A DNA stretch of 64,000 nt from Chaetorhynchus papuensis (Eukaryota > Chordata > Aves > Passeriformes > Rhipiduridae). The position numbers and the translations under genes were made by a program. Position 1 is the first letter of the stretch. Each line of letters opens with the position of its first letter. Shown piece by piece: positions 26,260 to 39,600 of the stretch. The notes beneath the pieces are model-generated. The model did not search any database. It was not told where the DNA came from and was given only the letters and a program-made list of their open reading frames with translations. The stretch covers positions 434,001-498,000 of the forward strand of contig VWYX01000281.1 of assembly GCA_013396525.1 (NCBI GenBank), read 5' to 3'.

Positions 26260-26730
26260 AGAAGAAGAAAGGTCTGAGTTTAATTCTATAACAGGTGCTC
26301 TGCTTTCTTTTCTGGAAGGGAAATTCTAGCAGTCCAGTTTGAGAGGGACTGAGAGGCGAATGAGGCCTGTTAACTTTGTGGGAGAGAAAGTAAAATGAAA
26401 GTGTGGGTCAGGCCAGAGCTGAGGGTTATCTCGCTGTAAGACTGTCATCATTGAGGGAAGGAGTTTCCAGGTATGTTGTTGGGCAACCTGTGCTGACTGC
26501 CATGAAGTTTCCATCTTCAAAAGCTGGAGGAAAGGAGAATGCCTGCAAAAACCCAAGCAAACAAGAAGGAGGTGTGAGCCATCCTCTGAAGTCCTGGGAA
26601 CAAAAGGTGGCATTGATGTGAGCTTCAGCAGGGAAGGCAGTCATGGGGCCTGCTTATGTTCTTTCGAAGAGTTGTAAACAACAGAAAGAAAAGCTCAGCT
26701 TTGATTTAAATTCAAAAATTCATTGTTTAG

Positions 26731-27307
26731 TGTGCTGCTTTTGGCTGGGGTAGAGTTAATTTTCTTTATAGTTGCCAGTGTGGGGCTATGACTAAAACAG
26801 GGTTGATAACTGAGGATGTTTTAGCTATTGCTGAGCAGGGCTTGCACAGCGTCAAGGCCTATTGTGTGTCTCACCCCACCCCACCCACCAGTGAGGGGGC
26901 TGGGGGTGCACAAGGAATTGGGAAGGGACACAGCCAGGACAGCTGACCTCAAGTGACCAGAGGGAGTATCCCACACTATATGGTGTCATGACCAGCATGT
27001 AAGGCTGGGGGAAGGAAAAGGAAGGGGGGAAGGTTTGGAGTAATGGTGTTTATCTTCTCAAGTCACAAATACATGATGTTACTTGGCTTTCCTGTGTTGA
27101 CTGGATACCTGCCTGTCCATGGGAAATGGTGGATGAATTCCCTGTTCTGCTTTGCTGGCATGTGTGGCTTTTGCTTTGCCTGTTGAACTGTCTTTGTCTC
27201 AACCCACAAATTTCTCACTTTTACCCTTCTGGTTGTCTCCCCCATCCCTCTGGGGAAGAGTGAGTGAGCAGCTGTGTGGGGCTGGAGTTCAACCTTGACG
27301 TTCAGCA
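26731..27307 (+). mobile_element. Solo LTR of an avian endogenous retrovirus, about 577 bp
   Basis: The block begins TG and ends CA. It matches an LTR family I recognise from songbird genomes. Diagnostic blocks, in order, are 'ggctggggtagagttaattttctt', 'tgttttagctattgctgagcagggcttgcaca', 'ccagtgagggggctgggggtgcaca', 'gggacacagccaggacagctgacc', 'tcaacccacaaatttctcacttttacccttc' and 'agtgagtgagcagctgtgtggggc'. No internal gag, pol or env sequence flanks it, so it is a recombined solo LTR. The TATA-like and AATAAA-like elements are mutated. No convincing target-site duplication was seen. ERV-L class membership is from memory and not certain. Confidence 0.85.
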
Positions 27308-30300
27308 ACATGTTATTTTAACCAGGAAAATTAGGGAGGGAGTGCGATATCTAGGTGAAATATGACTTCCCTTTTCAATTACTGATTGCTCTGAAAGATA
27401 TAGTAATGTCAAAATACATTGCTATTGAGAGCCGGTTTTGAGCTGTGTTGTGGTAATTCTATCAAATACCAAAACCTTGTAACATTGGTACTTAGAATGG
27501 GCAAGAAACATGCCAAGAAAACATGTTTCATTCATGTGCAATCTGATCTTCAGGTAAACGTACCAATGTTCTCTTCTCTGCAAGAAATCTTTTGTGTTTT
27601 AGGAAGATAGTGATATCGTGAAAACAAAAAACAGGAGGCACACAAAAATAAAAGCAGTCTGTACCCCCATCCACAGATGCATACAAATATGCACATTTAT
27701 GTGTTTCCACACCCATGTCTGTGTTGGCATGTCCCAACATCCTACAAACGTGAATCTGTTAAGCTTCTTACAACAGTCCTCTGAGACAGGAAGGTATTAT
27801 TCCTGTTTACAGATTAGAAAGCTGGAGTCTCAGGGAAGTTCAAAGCTAAAACCCAGGAAGAGCTGGAATTGACTTTATTTTTTCAAGTCCAAAGTGGGGG
27901 ATTTATGTCTAAGATTTATGGTACCATTTTTTCTTTTTGTTGTTTGACTTGATTTCAAAATCTCTATGGCAAATAGAGAAAAATCATGGAATAGAATAGG
28001 GCTCAAATAAAAGGAGAAAATTGTTGTTTCCTTTTAAGTTGAGAGAGGGAAAATCTTCCCTTAATTTTAGCTTGTATAAGAGCAGTAATTTGAAAATGAA
28101 GTGCTGATTCTTCAAAAGGAATTTAGTTTTGCTATCATTGATGTGAGCTGGGTCTGCAAGCTCTACCACAGGAAGAGATGGATGAGCGGTTGAGAAAACC
28201 TGAATGAATTACACCCAGACCACAATAATTAAAGCCTTTCTTGGATCTTAAGGACTGGAACCAGACAAACAATGGTCCGAAAGACCCTGTCCAGCACCAC
28301 CGTATTTTGGTGGGCAGTCCAGTGCATAATAAAAACGCAGCAGCACCCCCCTTTTAATGGAATAAATGGGGCAAAGCAGGTCTGGAAGGGCAGAAACCCC
28401 TTTTACAGGCTGGTATAAGGGGCAAATAAATCCACCCCCACTGCAGGGCACAGGCTGGGGCTTTCTTCAGCCTGTGGTGTCGACTCCTTGTCCCTGAGGA
28501 GCGCACCCTCACTTCCTATAAACAATACTGTGAAGGAATGGAGATGATGGAGGGACCTGTGATATTGTGGTGCATGGAGAGGACACTCAGTAGGGAATAT
28601 GGTGTCTCCTACATCAGCCTCTTTCAGAATTGTAATGATTATTTATACATTATATTGTATACAATATAGAGTGACTGTATATTGTATGCAAGACCCATCC
28701 TAACACTGGATAGTGGCCTCTACCACAGATTCTTCACCAGATTTACTCAGAAATTACTTGTATTGACTCTCTTCAAAGGCAACCCGGTCACCAAGTGGTT
28801 GCTCTTTATCTATAATCACTTAGCTTTCATCTCTGGTTTGGCACCAGCTGCACCAGGAAAAGGCATATAATTTCAGTTTGCTTCTAAGTTATTTGACCAG
28901 AAGTTCAAATTCTAAATCTCAGAAATTACACAATGGTTACAACAAAGAAAAAAAATTCAAGTATTCTGTTAAGAAACTGGTGTTCAGCAAAATACTCCTA
29001 AGTCAAACTATTGCAAGAAAAACACCTTAATATCTGAAAAAAAAACCCAACCCAAAACAAAATGGACAGAAACTTCGGTTGCTATCTGGTTATAAAATTA
29101 AGTTCAGCTGTTTTCTTACTAGAGCTTCTCAGTTCTTATTTTTATTGTGTGCATTGTTTATACATTGTGCTCTAGAAATATTTTATTGCATAAATGTTTG
29201 GCTTACAGGAGGGAGGAAAGGGTGGGAAAAAACCCCAACAAATAATCCAGTGTATTTAAGGCTTTCAGTCTGTACATATGCTGCAAGGAAGATTCCAACA
29301 GTGTGGCTTGCTATATGCCAGGTGCATTTGCTGCCTGGAAACGAAGCTCAGCTTTCCCTAGCACTTGCAACTCTGCTGAAACTAGAAATCTTCAATATGC
29401 CCATCACTTGTGCAGACTCCAGCTCTTAGGGCAAGTGTAGGAAATGCACAGGAGTGCGCATTTTGTGGGCGAAGCCCCCTAAATCTCACATGCAGTACCC
29501 TGAAGCAGGAGACTTGCTGTGTGTGGGCTGAACGAGTTACATACCGTGAGCAGAGGAGCTGTGCAGTGTGGTGGGGTTTGCAGCAAGGCCAGCCAGCATT
29601 TTCAAGGCATTTGGTGGGATTTGAAGGGTAAAGGTGCTGTACCTGCTGCACTGCTGTTGCCCTGTGTCTCCCATGGGCTGTGCCACACTCTAACCTTCAG
29701 GAAGAAAAGGGCACGTGAGGCAAACACTTTGTGTTAGGTACCAAACAAAAATGTAAAACCCTGTGGCAATGCCACTGGTGTGGCTCCTGCACATCTGTTA
29801 ACCCATAACACATGTATGGCCCCATGTGCATACATCCCACGTAGCTACATAGACTTATTGCCCTCAGCAGTGCTTCAGGTGTCCCAACTCAAAGCTGTGG
29901 CTGCATCCAGGGTGCCATGCAAGGAGTGATAAAATCTGTGTCCAGAACCACCCCAAGCACCAGCACGCACTTACCTGGGGGCAGAGGCATAAAACCTCCA
30001 GCAGCCCTCTCCATCCTTCTCTCTGTGTGTGCCCAGATATCTCCAGAGTGACCCCGTTGCCTGAAACCCACTGATGGGAGCCACAGAGGAGCTGCAGCAC
30101 AAGCTGCTCCCATGTGATGATCCCTGAACCCCTATCTCGTCTCCCCCTCTCCTGCTGCACCAGGGGTGCAGTGTCCCCACACCACTCCCTGTGGGTGAAT
30201 GGAGGGGCTCCTCTGATGCTCACTCAGCTCCTCCTGCTGTGCCTGGGAATGTTGTCTCCACCTCAAAAGGGCTCCCTCCAAGTGCACTGCCTTATTCCTT

Positions 30301-33300
30301 CCCTGTGTTCAACTTTTAATATGCATCCCTATAGCACTGTGCAGCTTCCGATGGGAACCGATAAGCAGATTGGTTTTTTTTCTGTAAAGGCAGAAAACTG
30401 GTGCAGAAGACATTCAGTGTGGGTTTTGATGTGTGTGGCTTGATGCTTATCAGCTCCATTATACTGCAGGGAAAGAAATGGCAGGATTGTTCTCCTAGTC
30501 CTGCATGGAGGTTAACAAGAAAAACCATGAAACGCTTTGTGTTACAATCAAGCGTAACTGGGGCCTTCACAATTCCAGAAGTAAAGTGGGTTCTCCGGCC
30601 AAATTAAAGAAAGTGGAGAATTGCCAAGGAAAACATTTTTGTCCAGCTTAGCTTATCTGATGTTACCAGCATGTAGGGATACATTATCATGGAGAGTTAT
30701 TTCCTCTGTTAAACACAGAAGCAAGCGCAAGTATGGATAAACAATGCATGCAACCAAACCCCAAGTGTTTAATTATTTTAGCTTACCACGGCGGGAAGCA
30801 GGGGTGGAGGGGGAAGGAGATAAAATTAAGCATTCCTCAAAGAGCCCAGCTACTGCTTTCTATGTTGGAACTGTCTCCATCAGAGAAGGAAGCCTGAAGC
30901 ACTGAGCACGTGGCTGTCCTGCAGCCAAAGGCTCACAGAGCCCCGGTCTGTTGCAAAAGAGGGAACCCACTGAGCAAAGCTGGGGGGTGTGACTCAGGGT
31001 GACACAGACCTCATGTCCTGGGAAGTGCACAGGAGGAATCAAACATCTTACCTGCCTTTAGATGTGTCTGGAGCAGATGATTGTGTCTGATCCACTCACT
31101 CCAGGCTTTCCTCATGGCAAGTAGATGGATGCAGATACTGGTAAGGGCATGGTTCATCTGACATTTATTTCAGGTGTCTGGCTTGGGATTAAATGATTCA
31201 CACCTTGAATACATTACACATTGGTTAAAAAGAGAATGTTCCATAGTAGATGTCTGTGTTCTAAATATGGTTATTTCGTTGAAAGAGCCCATAGGCTACC
31301 ACAAGATAGCAGCTGCCCTCAGCCATCACTGTTGGCCACTGGGATCTGTATGCCTTTGCCCACCCAACTGGTAAAGAAACCTTCCTTCCCATGAAAAAAT
31401 CCTAACCCTTCAAAGCAAATGGGTAAAGTTTCACTGCAACAAGGAGGAGTGGCAAGGATTGTCTACCCAGATAATGCAGTTTCACAGGTAGTTATCTCTT
31501 TATCCTTGAATCCCATAGTTGGACTATTTAGATAATTCCAGTGCATCGCAGACCAGAAGTCTCTGAGCAAATCAGAACCTATAGAAAAATTTCAAAGAGA
31601 AAGTATATGGTACAGTAAATGTTGCTAATTACAACTATAAACCAGTCTTTAGTACAGCAGTTTTGCTGCACAGTTGTTTGTTAGGATAAGCTTTTATGCT
31701 GCCAAGGTAACATACAAAGGACCAAAGGGATTTTCCATGACGAAGGACTAGAATATGTTTGTGTGGCTGAGACAGGGGTTTTGTGTGGTAGCACCCCATG
31801 ATCTCCATACCTGGAAGACGAGGAGCAGAACTTTGGCTGAATGTCCAGAACAAGTTCTGGGTTGTGAAATCTCTGTGTGAGGGAGCAATGACAGCTCTGC
31901 TGACCTTCAGGTCTGGCTCAGGTAAGGCTGTGTCAGCACCCTGCCTCCCCTCCCATTGCCTGGAGGCTAAACCATGAACAGGGACATCATTTCCTCACTG
32001 GTAATCTGCAGGCTACTGGATCCTTTTTGCACATTAAAATGTACTTTGATGTGCTAAAATCCAGCTCCTGCCTGTATCTTTCCAGTTAAATTGTGCAGGG
32101 TGAGACACACAGCCTCTTCCTGGTTCATAAACTAGGACATTCACTGGCACAGTAGCAAAAAATGCGTTTGCTAACCCTTATGTACAACAAACAGGTGTTG
32201 ATGGCAAAAACATGTTCTGCAGAAGGTCTCAAGTAACCTCCAGGCTGAACAGAGAGCTGTAGAGTTGTCTCATTCCCTGCCAGTGATCCTTGGATGTCAT
32301 CCAAAATTACCTGTGGCTTCTTGAGTTTAGTTCAGTTGGAGCTGAGAATCAGCAAGAGAAGTGTGTTAGCATCTATACATGTAGAAGCAAAAAAAGTGTC
32401 ATATTGAAGACTGTATCTTGGTAGCCTACATGTAAGTCATGGGGAACACCATAGGTAATATACATATTTAGCATGTACACGTGGCCAATTGAGAGCCACA
32501 GTTTAAATTCATGATGCTGAAAGTCTTGATTCAGAATGACATCAATCAACGCTGAGTCTCTGTCCGAATCTGGTGCTTTGGATTTCATTACGTTGTCACA
32601 CAGAGGTGAGGAGCAATATCTTATGGGGCTTTCTGTACTAGATCCAGTCCAGACAAGCTATCAAGTGTGCATTACTTCAGGCATGTAGAAAGTAATTTGT
32701 ACATCTTGATTTGAGGCAGGCTACTTCTGTTCTTTTGTGGTGTGGAGCTGTACCTCTAGATTCATGAGTAGGATCCAGATCCTAAACAAGAATTGAGAAA
32801 ATCAATGCCTTTGCAAAATTAAACCTTTCGGTCAAGTCCTGGATATTTTCCTCCAGATAATACTCAAACCTAAAAATTAAAAAGAAAGAAACCAGGAAAA
32901 TCTTGACTCTAGATGCAGTCTAATGAAATTTGAATCTGCAACAAATATTCTTATTTCATAAGAATGAAATAAGATAGTGAGAGTATGGTGAAATCAGCAG
33001 AAAGTACCTCTAATCCTAAATTTCTTAAAACTCATTAAAAAAAGAATGACTCAGTGACATAAAAGCCTAGTCTAAGCAGTCTCTGGTTCTCTTTCTTTAA
33101 TCAATTTCCAGAAATTAAACTAGAATAAGCCCCTGCAGTATAAAAGGCTCCAGACCTCACAGGAATTGCTGGAGGTTTGCAATAGACTGTGGTGGGACTC
33201 ATCTGGGTAGGACAAAGTAGGATAAACTATACACAGACATTTTCCCTAGTTTGCTTGTAGGAGAGCGAGTTTAGATGTCCATGTACCATCTAAAACTGAG

Positions 33301-35839
33301 TCTTGTGAACACCAACAGTTCTGTGGATGTGAGCAGAAGAGAGATAGAACCAATCCAAACAAGCCAAGAGAGAAGCTATTCACCATTTCTGTGGAGGTAG
33401 AGCAGTTGCTCCCACATGGAAACAGCTCATCCACAAGTACCATGCTCCAGCTGCCAATGTCACTTCAGTTCATAACATCAGTACAGAGCTCATGTGAAGC
33501 TGGGAGAGGGGCATGGAGTATCCTCTGCTTTAAATGTATTTGGACACTGCACAGCCAGCTTCAATTAGGTTATTTTATGGATCCAGCTGTAATATCTGCA
33601 GGAATTCTCAGGACCAGGCCACCTGGGCTTGCTCAGCCAGTACTGCTGTGCCCAACAGTTCTACTGCTTTCACCCATTGCCCTAACATGACAGAGGCAGT
33701 GGTAGCAGAAAGCCAAAACTGGGTCAGTCTTTGCTTTGTTTCTTCATCTGTGGGAAGTGTACAGAGGACTGAGATTGGAATCAAAAGGTCTGCAGTGAGG
33801 AAAATAAAAAAGCCTAAGGAATGCCAAGTAGTTTGAAAGACTTCAGATTTGTTTACATCCACTCATTTCTCCTTTTTCCTTATTCTCTGGTACTTTAAGA
33901 GTGCTGTAGCACAGAAACATCTTAAAGTGGAAAGACTAGGCCAATCATGGAAACATATACCCTGAACAAAGCTCAGGCATCGAATAAAGGTCTTCCTGCC
34001 ACAAGCAATAGTAGCATGCTCAGGGTTGATTTCATGTGTGGGATTCAAACTTATGCAGCCTATTTTGAGTCAAAGGACCTTTTGGCTCCCTGCAATCAAA
34101 AATGGTACTGATTGAATTTTTCATCTGCCCTGTTTATATTTACACATTCTTGTCTGGTTAAAATCTGGGAGTTCTGTGGGTCGTTTGTGTTTTGTCTCTG
34201 TGACTGTGGCAGATTTAAAAAAACAGCCTGAAATGTCAACGATATCAAGAGGAGACAACAGCGACTGTCTGAGATCACTCTAAGAACTTTATTTCCTATA
34301 AAGGAAGAATAAAAAATTCATAGCTGCTTTTATACATAGGCTAATTTATGAAGCCTTTCGGGAATTCTGTGCTGTTCAGACAATTTTTGTTGTCGTTGGG
34401 GGAAACAGCAAAGTTTGGTACATTGCTGAGAAACGTTTGTGTCTTTAGCATCTCCTGAAGACTCATCTGCAGTTTTATTGCACACCACAGTGCTCCATTC
34501 TGCAGGTCACTTCAATCCTAGTTCTGATTTTAATGGGACAAATAGCAGTTCTAAGTACTCCCTTTGGTAGCAAGTGAATACAGCCCATTCATTTCAGTTA
34601 ACAAAAGTTCAGTAAATGTAACATTTTCCTTCTGAAAAATAAATGGAAATATCTTTAAAAATGAGCCTAAAATAGATATTTACATAATGAAAGAGACTGT
34701 TCCTTATGTTCTTCCAATTTGTATTCATTTTGGCTCCTTCAAGAGCAGCTATTGGTGATGAAGTAGTTGAAAAAGAGCATAAGTCATTGAAACAGAGTTA
34801 AGTCACGTAATACCATGACCTATATATTCCTATTAGGTGCCTTGCTACACTTGCATGGTTCCAAGTTGAAAAGAATGTGTGTTTCTCTGGGAACATACAG
34901 CTTGGAAAAAGCATATAGATGATAATAATAAAAGAGCATGTGACTGAACATGGAAAGACACATCTGTGAGTAACTGCTGCTGTACTTTTTCTCAAAATCC
35001 ATCAGTTTATAATAAATTTTCATGTCTGTGCAAGGATATTAAGAGATATTGAGTGATGTGGTAGTTATTGGAATCATTACAAAACCAACAAACCTGAGGA
35101 GTAAGCCAGTTTTACAGCATTCTATTTACTATACAGGACAAGCAATAGAAGACACTGCTAAAATTTTGAAACTTTACAGTTGCATTGAGTAAGCATTTGG
35201 TAAGAAAAGCCCAGTTTTGCAGCAGGTTTCAATTACATCCATAGTGGATTTCAGGGCAGTTACATCAGCTCCTATATGTTGGGAAAATCAAGAGGCTGAT
35301 TAGCATGGATGAATTGTGCAAATAGGTATCTTGTGCTTCTTCTCTCAGTTATTTCACCTCCATTTTCTTCTGTGAACACACAGATTTCTCAGGAAGCAGT
35401 CAGAGTTTTCAAAATAGCCCTGTAATTAACTGTAGGCAGGTTTTGCCTGTTCAGTGATCAGGCTGCTGATGAAATTATGTTCCCTGAGAACCCAGGAGTT
35501 TGTGATCATGTTGGCTGTATATTTACATTGTCTGTTCAGAATTATGTTAAATTCTTGTCTTATGCAGGCACAATTTCTGTTGCACTATTCAATAGCAAAA
35601 AGTAAATTCTAGCAACACAAACATTTTCCCAGTTCAATCACTAGGAAGCAGACTGTGGTGTTTGGAAAGTATGTTTTAAATAGGAGGACAGGGAGACTTC
35701 ACAAAAGATTAAATTATATGTTATTTGATGATATTTTAAAAGCAAACTGAGAATTGGAAAAAAATCTATACGAAAAATATGGCCTCTATGATCTTTTAAA
35801 GACCCCAGTACAGAGTCCTGAAGGTCTTTAGGACTGCAA
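27308..35839. other. Intergenic sequence, no gene seen
   Basis: This is mostly unique AT-leaning DNA. Local items of note are the GC-richer block of unknown origin at 28248-28510, a perfect palindrome at 28651-28668, and an isolated consensus TATA box (TATAAAAGG, 33139-33147). The TATA box has no open frame or first exon I can connect to it. No protein-coding frame is recognisable. Confidence 0.6.
28651..28668. repeat. 18-bp perfect AT-rich palindrome
   Basis: TATATTGTATACAATATA reads identically on both strands. A partial copy of its left half (TATATTGTAT) recurs about 10 bp downstream. It could be a cruciform-prone site or simply low-complexity AT sequence. Confidence 0.9.
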
Positions 35840-36660
35840 TTATAAAATCAGCAGGCCAAATACCATGATCAATTGTGTAGACATAATTCTCTCACCTTTC
35901 CATGCCTCCTCTGTCTCAATAGCCATTCCTGAAAAACCTTGGCAGCAACTGCCAACAAGCAGACAAGCAAGGAATCCCCTTGTGATGGTCTGAATGTCCC
36001 AGCAATCTATTTCATCCTGCTGTTTGACTCGGGAGGGAGAGCAAGCTTCCTCTGAGGCAACAGGCAAGGAAGCGTAGCTCCAAAATGATGTGCAGCCGGT
36101 AGGAAAAGGTGAACGCAGAGCAGGAGAGGTTTTAAGCAGATCTGAGGGGACTGGTGTGTGTGTGGCTGAGGTGGAAGGTGCCTGAGGAGATGGTGAGGTT
36201 GTCAAGCTGTCCAAGCTGGGAGTTGTTGTTGATTTCACCAGTGCCACCAGGTGCAGCAATGGAGGCTCATGTGGGGGCAGGAGCCATAAAATACCTGCTA
36301 GGAGAGGGTGCAGCAGCCATAGGAAGACTCTTTGGCTGTACCCCCTTTTCCCTGTCTTCCCCCTCTGCTCTCAGCAAACCTGGAGGTGAGGAGAAGACTA
36401 CAGGAGCTGCAGCCAAAGGATGCAGCTGAGGTGGAGGCAGGTGGGGTGGCTTTCCCTGCCCACAGAGTGTCTGCCTATGGCCATGGGCCACACGGACTCT
36501 GGAGTTCACAGTGGCAACAGCAGATCTGCCAGATGTGGGAAGAGGTGGGTGGGATGCAGATTGCTTCCCTGAAAGGTCCCAGGGCTGTGGACAGCACAGT
36601 CCTTGCGTGAGCACAGTCCTTGCGTGAGCACTGTGAGGGCGAGGGGCTGATGAGCATACA
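35840..36660. other. GC-richer stretch with overlapping open frames and splice-like sites
   Basis: This stretch is richer in GC than its surroundings. On the minus strand one frame stays open from about 36375 to 35840 without an ATG at its beginning. It includes a Thr/Ser/Pro-rich part and a strong donor-like GAAAG|GTGAGA near 35898. On the plus strand a long pyrimidine tract ends in a good acceptor at 36374, followed by an open frame to about 36610. I recognise no domain in either. It may be an unannotated exon, a noncoding transcript, or chance. Confidence 0.3.
36594..36627 (+). repeat. 17-bp tandem duplication
   Basis: GCACAGTCCTTGCGTGA occurs twice head to tail (36594-36610 and 36611-36627), with a decayed third start (GCACTGTGAG) immediately after. 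It is a recent local duplication of no evident function. Confidence 0.95.
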
Positions 36661-39600
36661 AGGGTTCTCAATGGTCAAGGAAGCTGTGAAAAGAAGTTCT
36701 CAGGGAGCTGGGATAGTGGGCTGGCTTTGCTGGAGCAGAGGGATAGGGATGCTGTAACCCACAGAGATATCAAAGGGAGCATGCTGAAAGGGCTTCAGTC
36801 GACTGAGGACTACAGTGATCTGTCAAAAAGCAGGACAAACTCCCATCCTGTCGTTGCATGGCTGGCCAATGACTTCACAAAAATTCAGTGCAATTTCCTT
36901 TCCAAAAGAAAATGTTGTTTTGAAATAAGCCTGTGCATTTCACAGATGTGCCAATATACTGGCCGACACAGCTCCTATTCCAGAAGAAGAATATATTAAT
37001 TTTTTTTTTTTTTTGATAGAAGGTCAAATAAAGAAGCGAATGGACTGAAACCAAATTCCAGTATATTTGTTATTTCCAAGCTCCTAATTCAGGAAAACAG
37101 TGTTGCACAACATTTTTTGCTATTTCATCCATTATTGTTCTCTGAGGGATCAACATTACAAGACACACTCATGTGGACAGCCTGGGCAAATATCTCCTTA
37201 AAAATTCCATGAGGATGAAGAACAAGATCTTCTGGAAATCACTCAGTGCAAAACACAGTCCAAATTCCATTTGAAGAAAAAGACATGTACACAAATAAAA
37301 CACACGGTGAAACTTTCAGACTTCAATGGCAAATCTTGTTTAGTTTTCACCTCTGCTCTCAGATAGGAAGACTCCCATGCTCTTAAAAACACTATAAGCA
37401 CCAATACCTCTTCCTCNNNNNNNNNNNNNNNNNNNNNNNNNNNNNNNNNNNNNNNNNNNNNNNNNNNNNNNNNNCTTCTCACTTTGGGATCTTCATAGCT
37501 ATTCTACTCAAGAAAAAAGGTCAGAGGGGTCAGCTAGAGCCCTGTACTGCCTGCACGCTTTGTGTTTAGCTGTGTTCTGGACTGCTCTGCACAGCTCTCT
37601 GCGGTGTGAGCCTGACCTGGAGAGCCTCGAGCAGCACAAGTGTGACCTGAGCTCTTCAGTGATCCTTGGCTGCGGTACATGGCCCTTGTCAGTTTAGCTG
37701 AGAAGAACCATCCTCCAAATCCTGCTTTTGTGAAAGGAAAACCAGAGAGCTCCACCCTTACCAGCCCATGTTGCTGCTGCCAGGGTGTGCATGGTGTCAG
37801 GCAGCCCAGCTGGCAGCGCTGCAAAAGCAGCTATGGGTGACACGGGAAGGAGCTGGGAAGAGGATGGGAGTCCTGGGAAAGAGACAGTAATATTCCTTTG
37901 TCTGGTTTAGAGTTCTAGTTGTCTTCCCTCATCTCAGGCTTTCTGGTGTTTTGGGTTTTTTAATAATGATTTATAAATTCGTCTGTACACGGGGTAGGCA
38001 ATAAGCATCACCATAAAAATAAAACAAAGTGAAAGAAAAGCAAGTGCAGAGGCTGGAACAGTACCTGGAGTTGTAGCAGTTGGATGCAAAAGGTCACAAA
38101 AAGACCCAAAAACATGTGAAAACAGACTTTGTTGACTCTTCTGCTCCCAGAACCTGCTTGGGGTATTTTCTGGGACTTCTTTCCCTCTTATTACTTTCCA
38201 GGCTGGCTAAATTTCTCAGTAAATCCTAAATTCAAAAGCAAACTGTGGCTGCAGAAGCACATCTGTCTCGGCAGTCACAGAATCACACACTCTTGTTTTC
38301 CCTTCCAGCACCACTAAGCAGTCCTAAGTCACAAAGCCGAGGTCACTGCTTGAAGTTTTGCACAGTTCAGCCTGTGCATGCCAGAGACTTTGCAACATGA
38401 GGATGTCAGCTGCAAAAAACCCACCAAAACCAAAGTGGCCTGAGGGATCATTGTTGTGCACTTGGGTCATCTGTGTCCCACAGATCTAGGGTAAAAAATG
38501 TTACCAAACCAGAACATCGCCCCTAGCCCCAGGTGAAGGGGACATTTGAAGCCTCACAAGTTGTGAGAAGTAAGCTACAGAGAGCCTGGGGTGGGATATA
38601 TATATCTACCTCTTCTGAGTAGCAGTTCTCCACTGTAGTCAAAAGCTGTCCTGAATTCACCTACTTTTAAACCTACTGCAAAAATTATCCTTAAACAACA
38701 GTGGTTTTTGGGGCAGTGTTTACAGGGAGCATTCATAAAGCGTTAGAGCAGCAGTACCTATAGGGAAATTTAGGTTTGCTTTTCCTCCCAGGTGGCAGCT
38801 GCCAGCTATGCATAGCTGAACGTGCAAGGATTCAGCTCCAGTCTGCTTTCTTCTGAGGTTCCCAACACTTATCTTTTTGCCACCCAGTAAAAAGCACGTT
38901 CAGCTTTACCTCAAGCAACCTCATTGTATAATCTCAGACATCTTTATTCCCTCAGGCACAGCCCATTGCAGCAGACCCAGTTTAGAGGAACTATCACCTC
39001 ATGCACTGGAGACTGCATTATGCGGTGCATCTGGTCCCATGGTTCCATCGCTGCTAACGCTGCTGATATTCCTGTTAATCCACCCCGCTGGTGGGGGAAA
39101 GCCCATCCCAGATGCACATCCCTTGATCTGCAGCTATGGAAGCTGGGGTCCCACTCCCCATTCCTCTGTGTCACTGCAGGATCAAGTTTGTCTCATCCCA
39201 GCAAGCAGAAAAAATAGTTATTTCTCTCCAAGACATATACTGAAAGACTCGTAATTCACATTTAGCCTCAAAAAAAGGGAAATGACTGAAAAATTACAAT
39301 ATTACGTATTTCATCTCGAGGCATCTTCATGGTTGCCAGCTTCTCCTGGGAATCCATCCTGAGCTCAGCTGCTTCAGTAGCTCGCTCTCATTCTAGATGC
39401 AGATGTGGCCTTATTTTCCAGAACAAAGATCAACACCGTAAATGTTTACAGTGCAATAAAGCCTAAGGAGCCCTCCATTTCTCAGCATTTTCAAGGTGAT
39501 TAGTAGTCAAAAGGCACCACTGACCAGCCACTCCTATCTGTCAGACTGCTCTCTGCCGTGCAAAATCAGTGACTTCTGCTTACATGCAGCAAAAAGAATC

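Noticed and set aside
25979..26329. Open frame spanning the N run
   Set aside because: It is created by reading through unknown bases; nothing can be inferred.
38275..38292. 'gtcacagaatcacacac' resembling a CR1 3' tip
   Set aside because: Only about 17 bp match and the adjacent CR1 body is absent.
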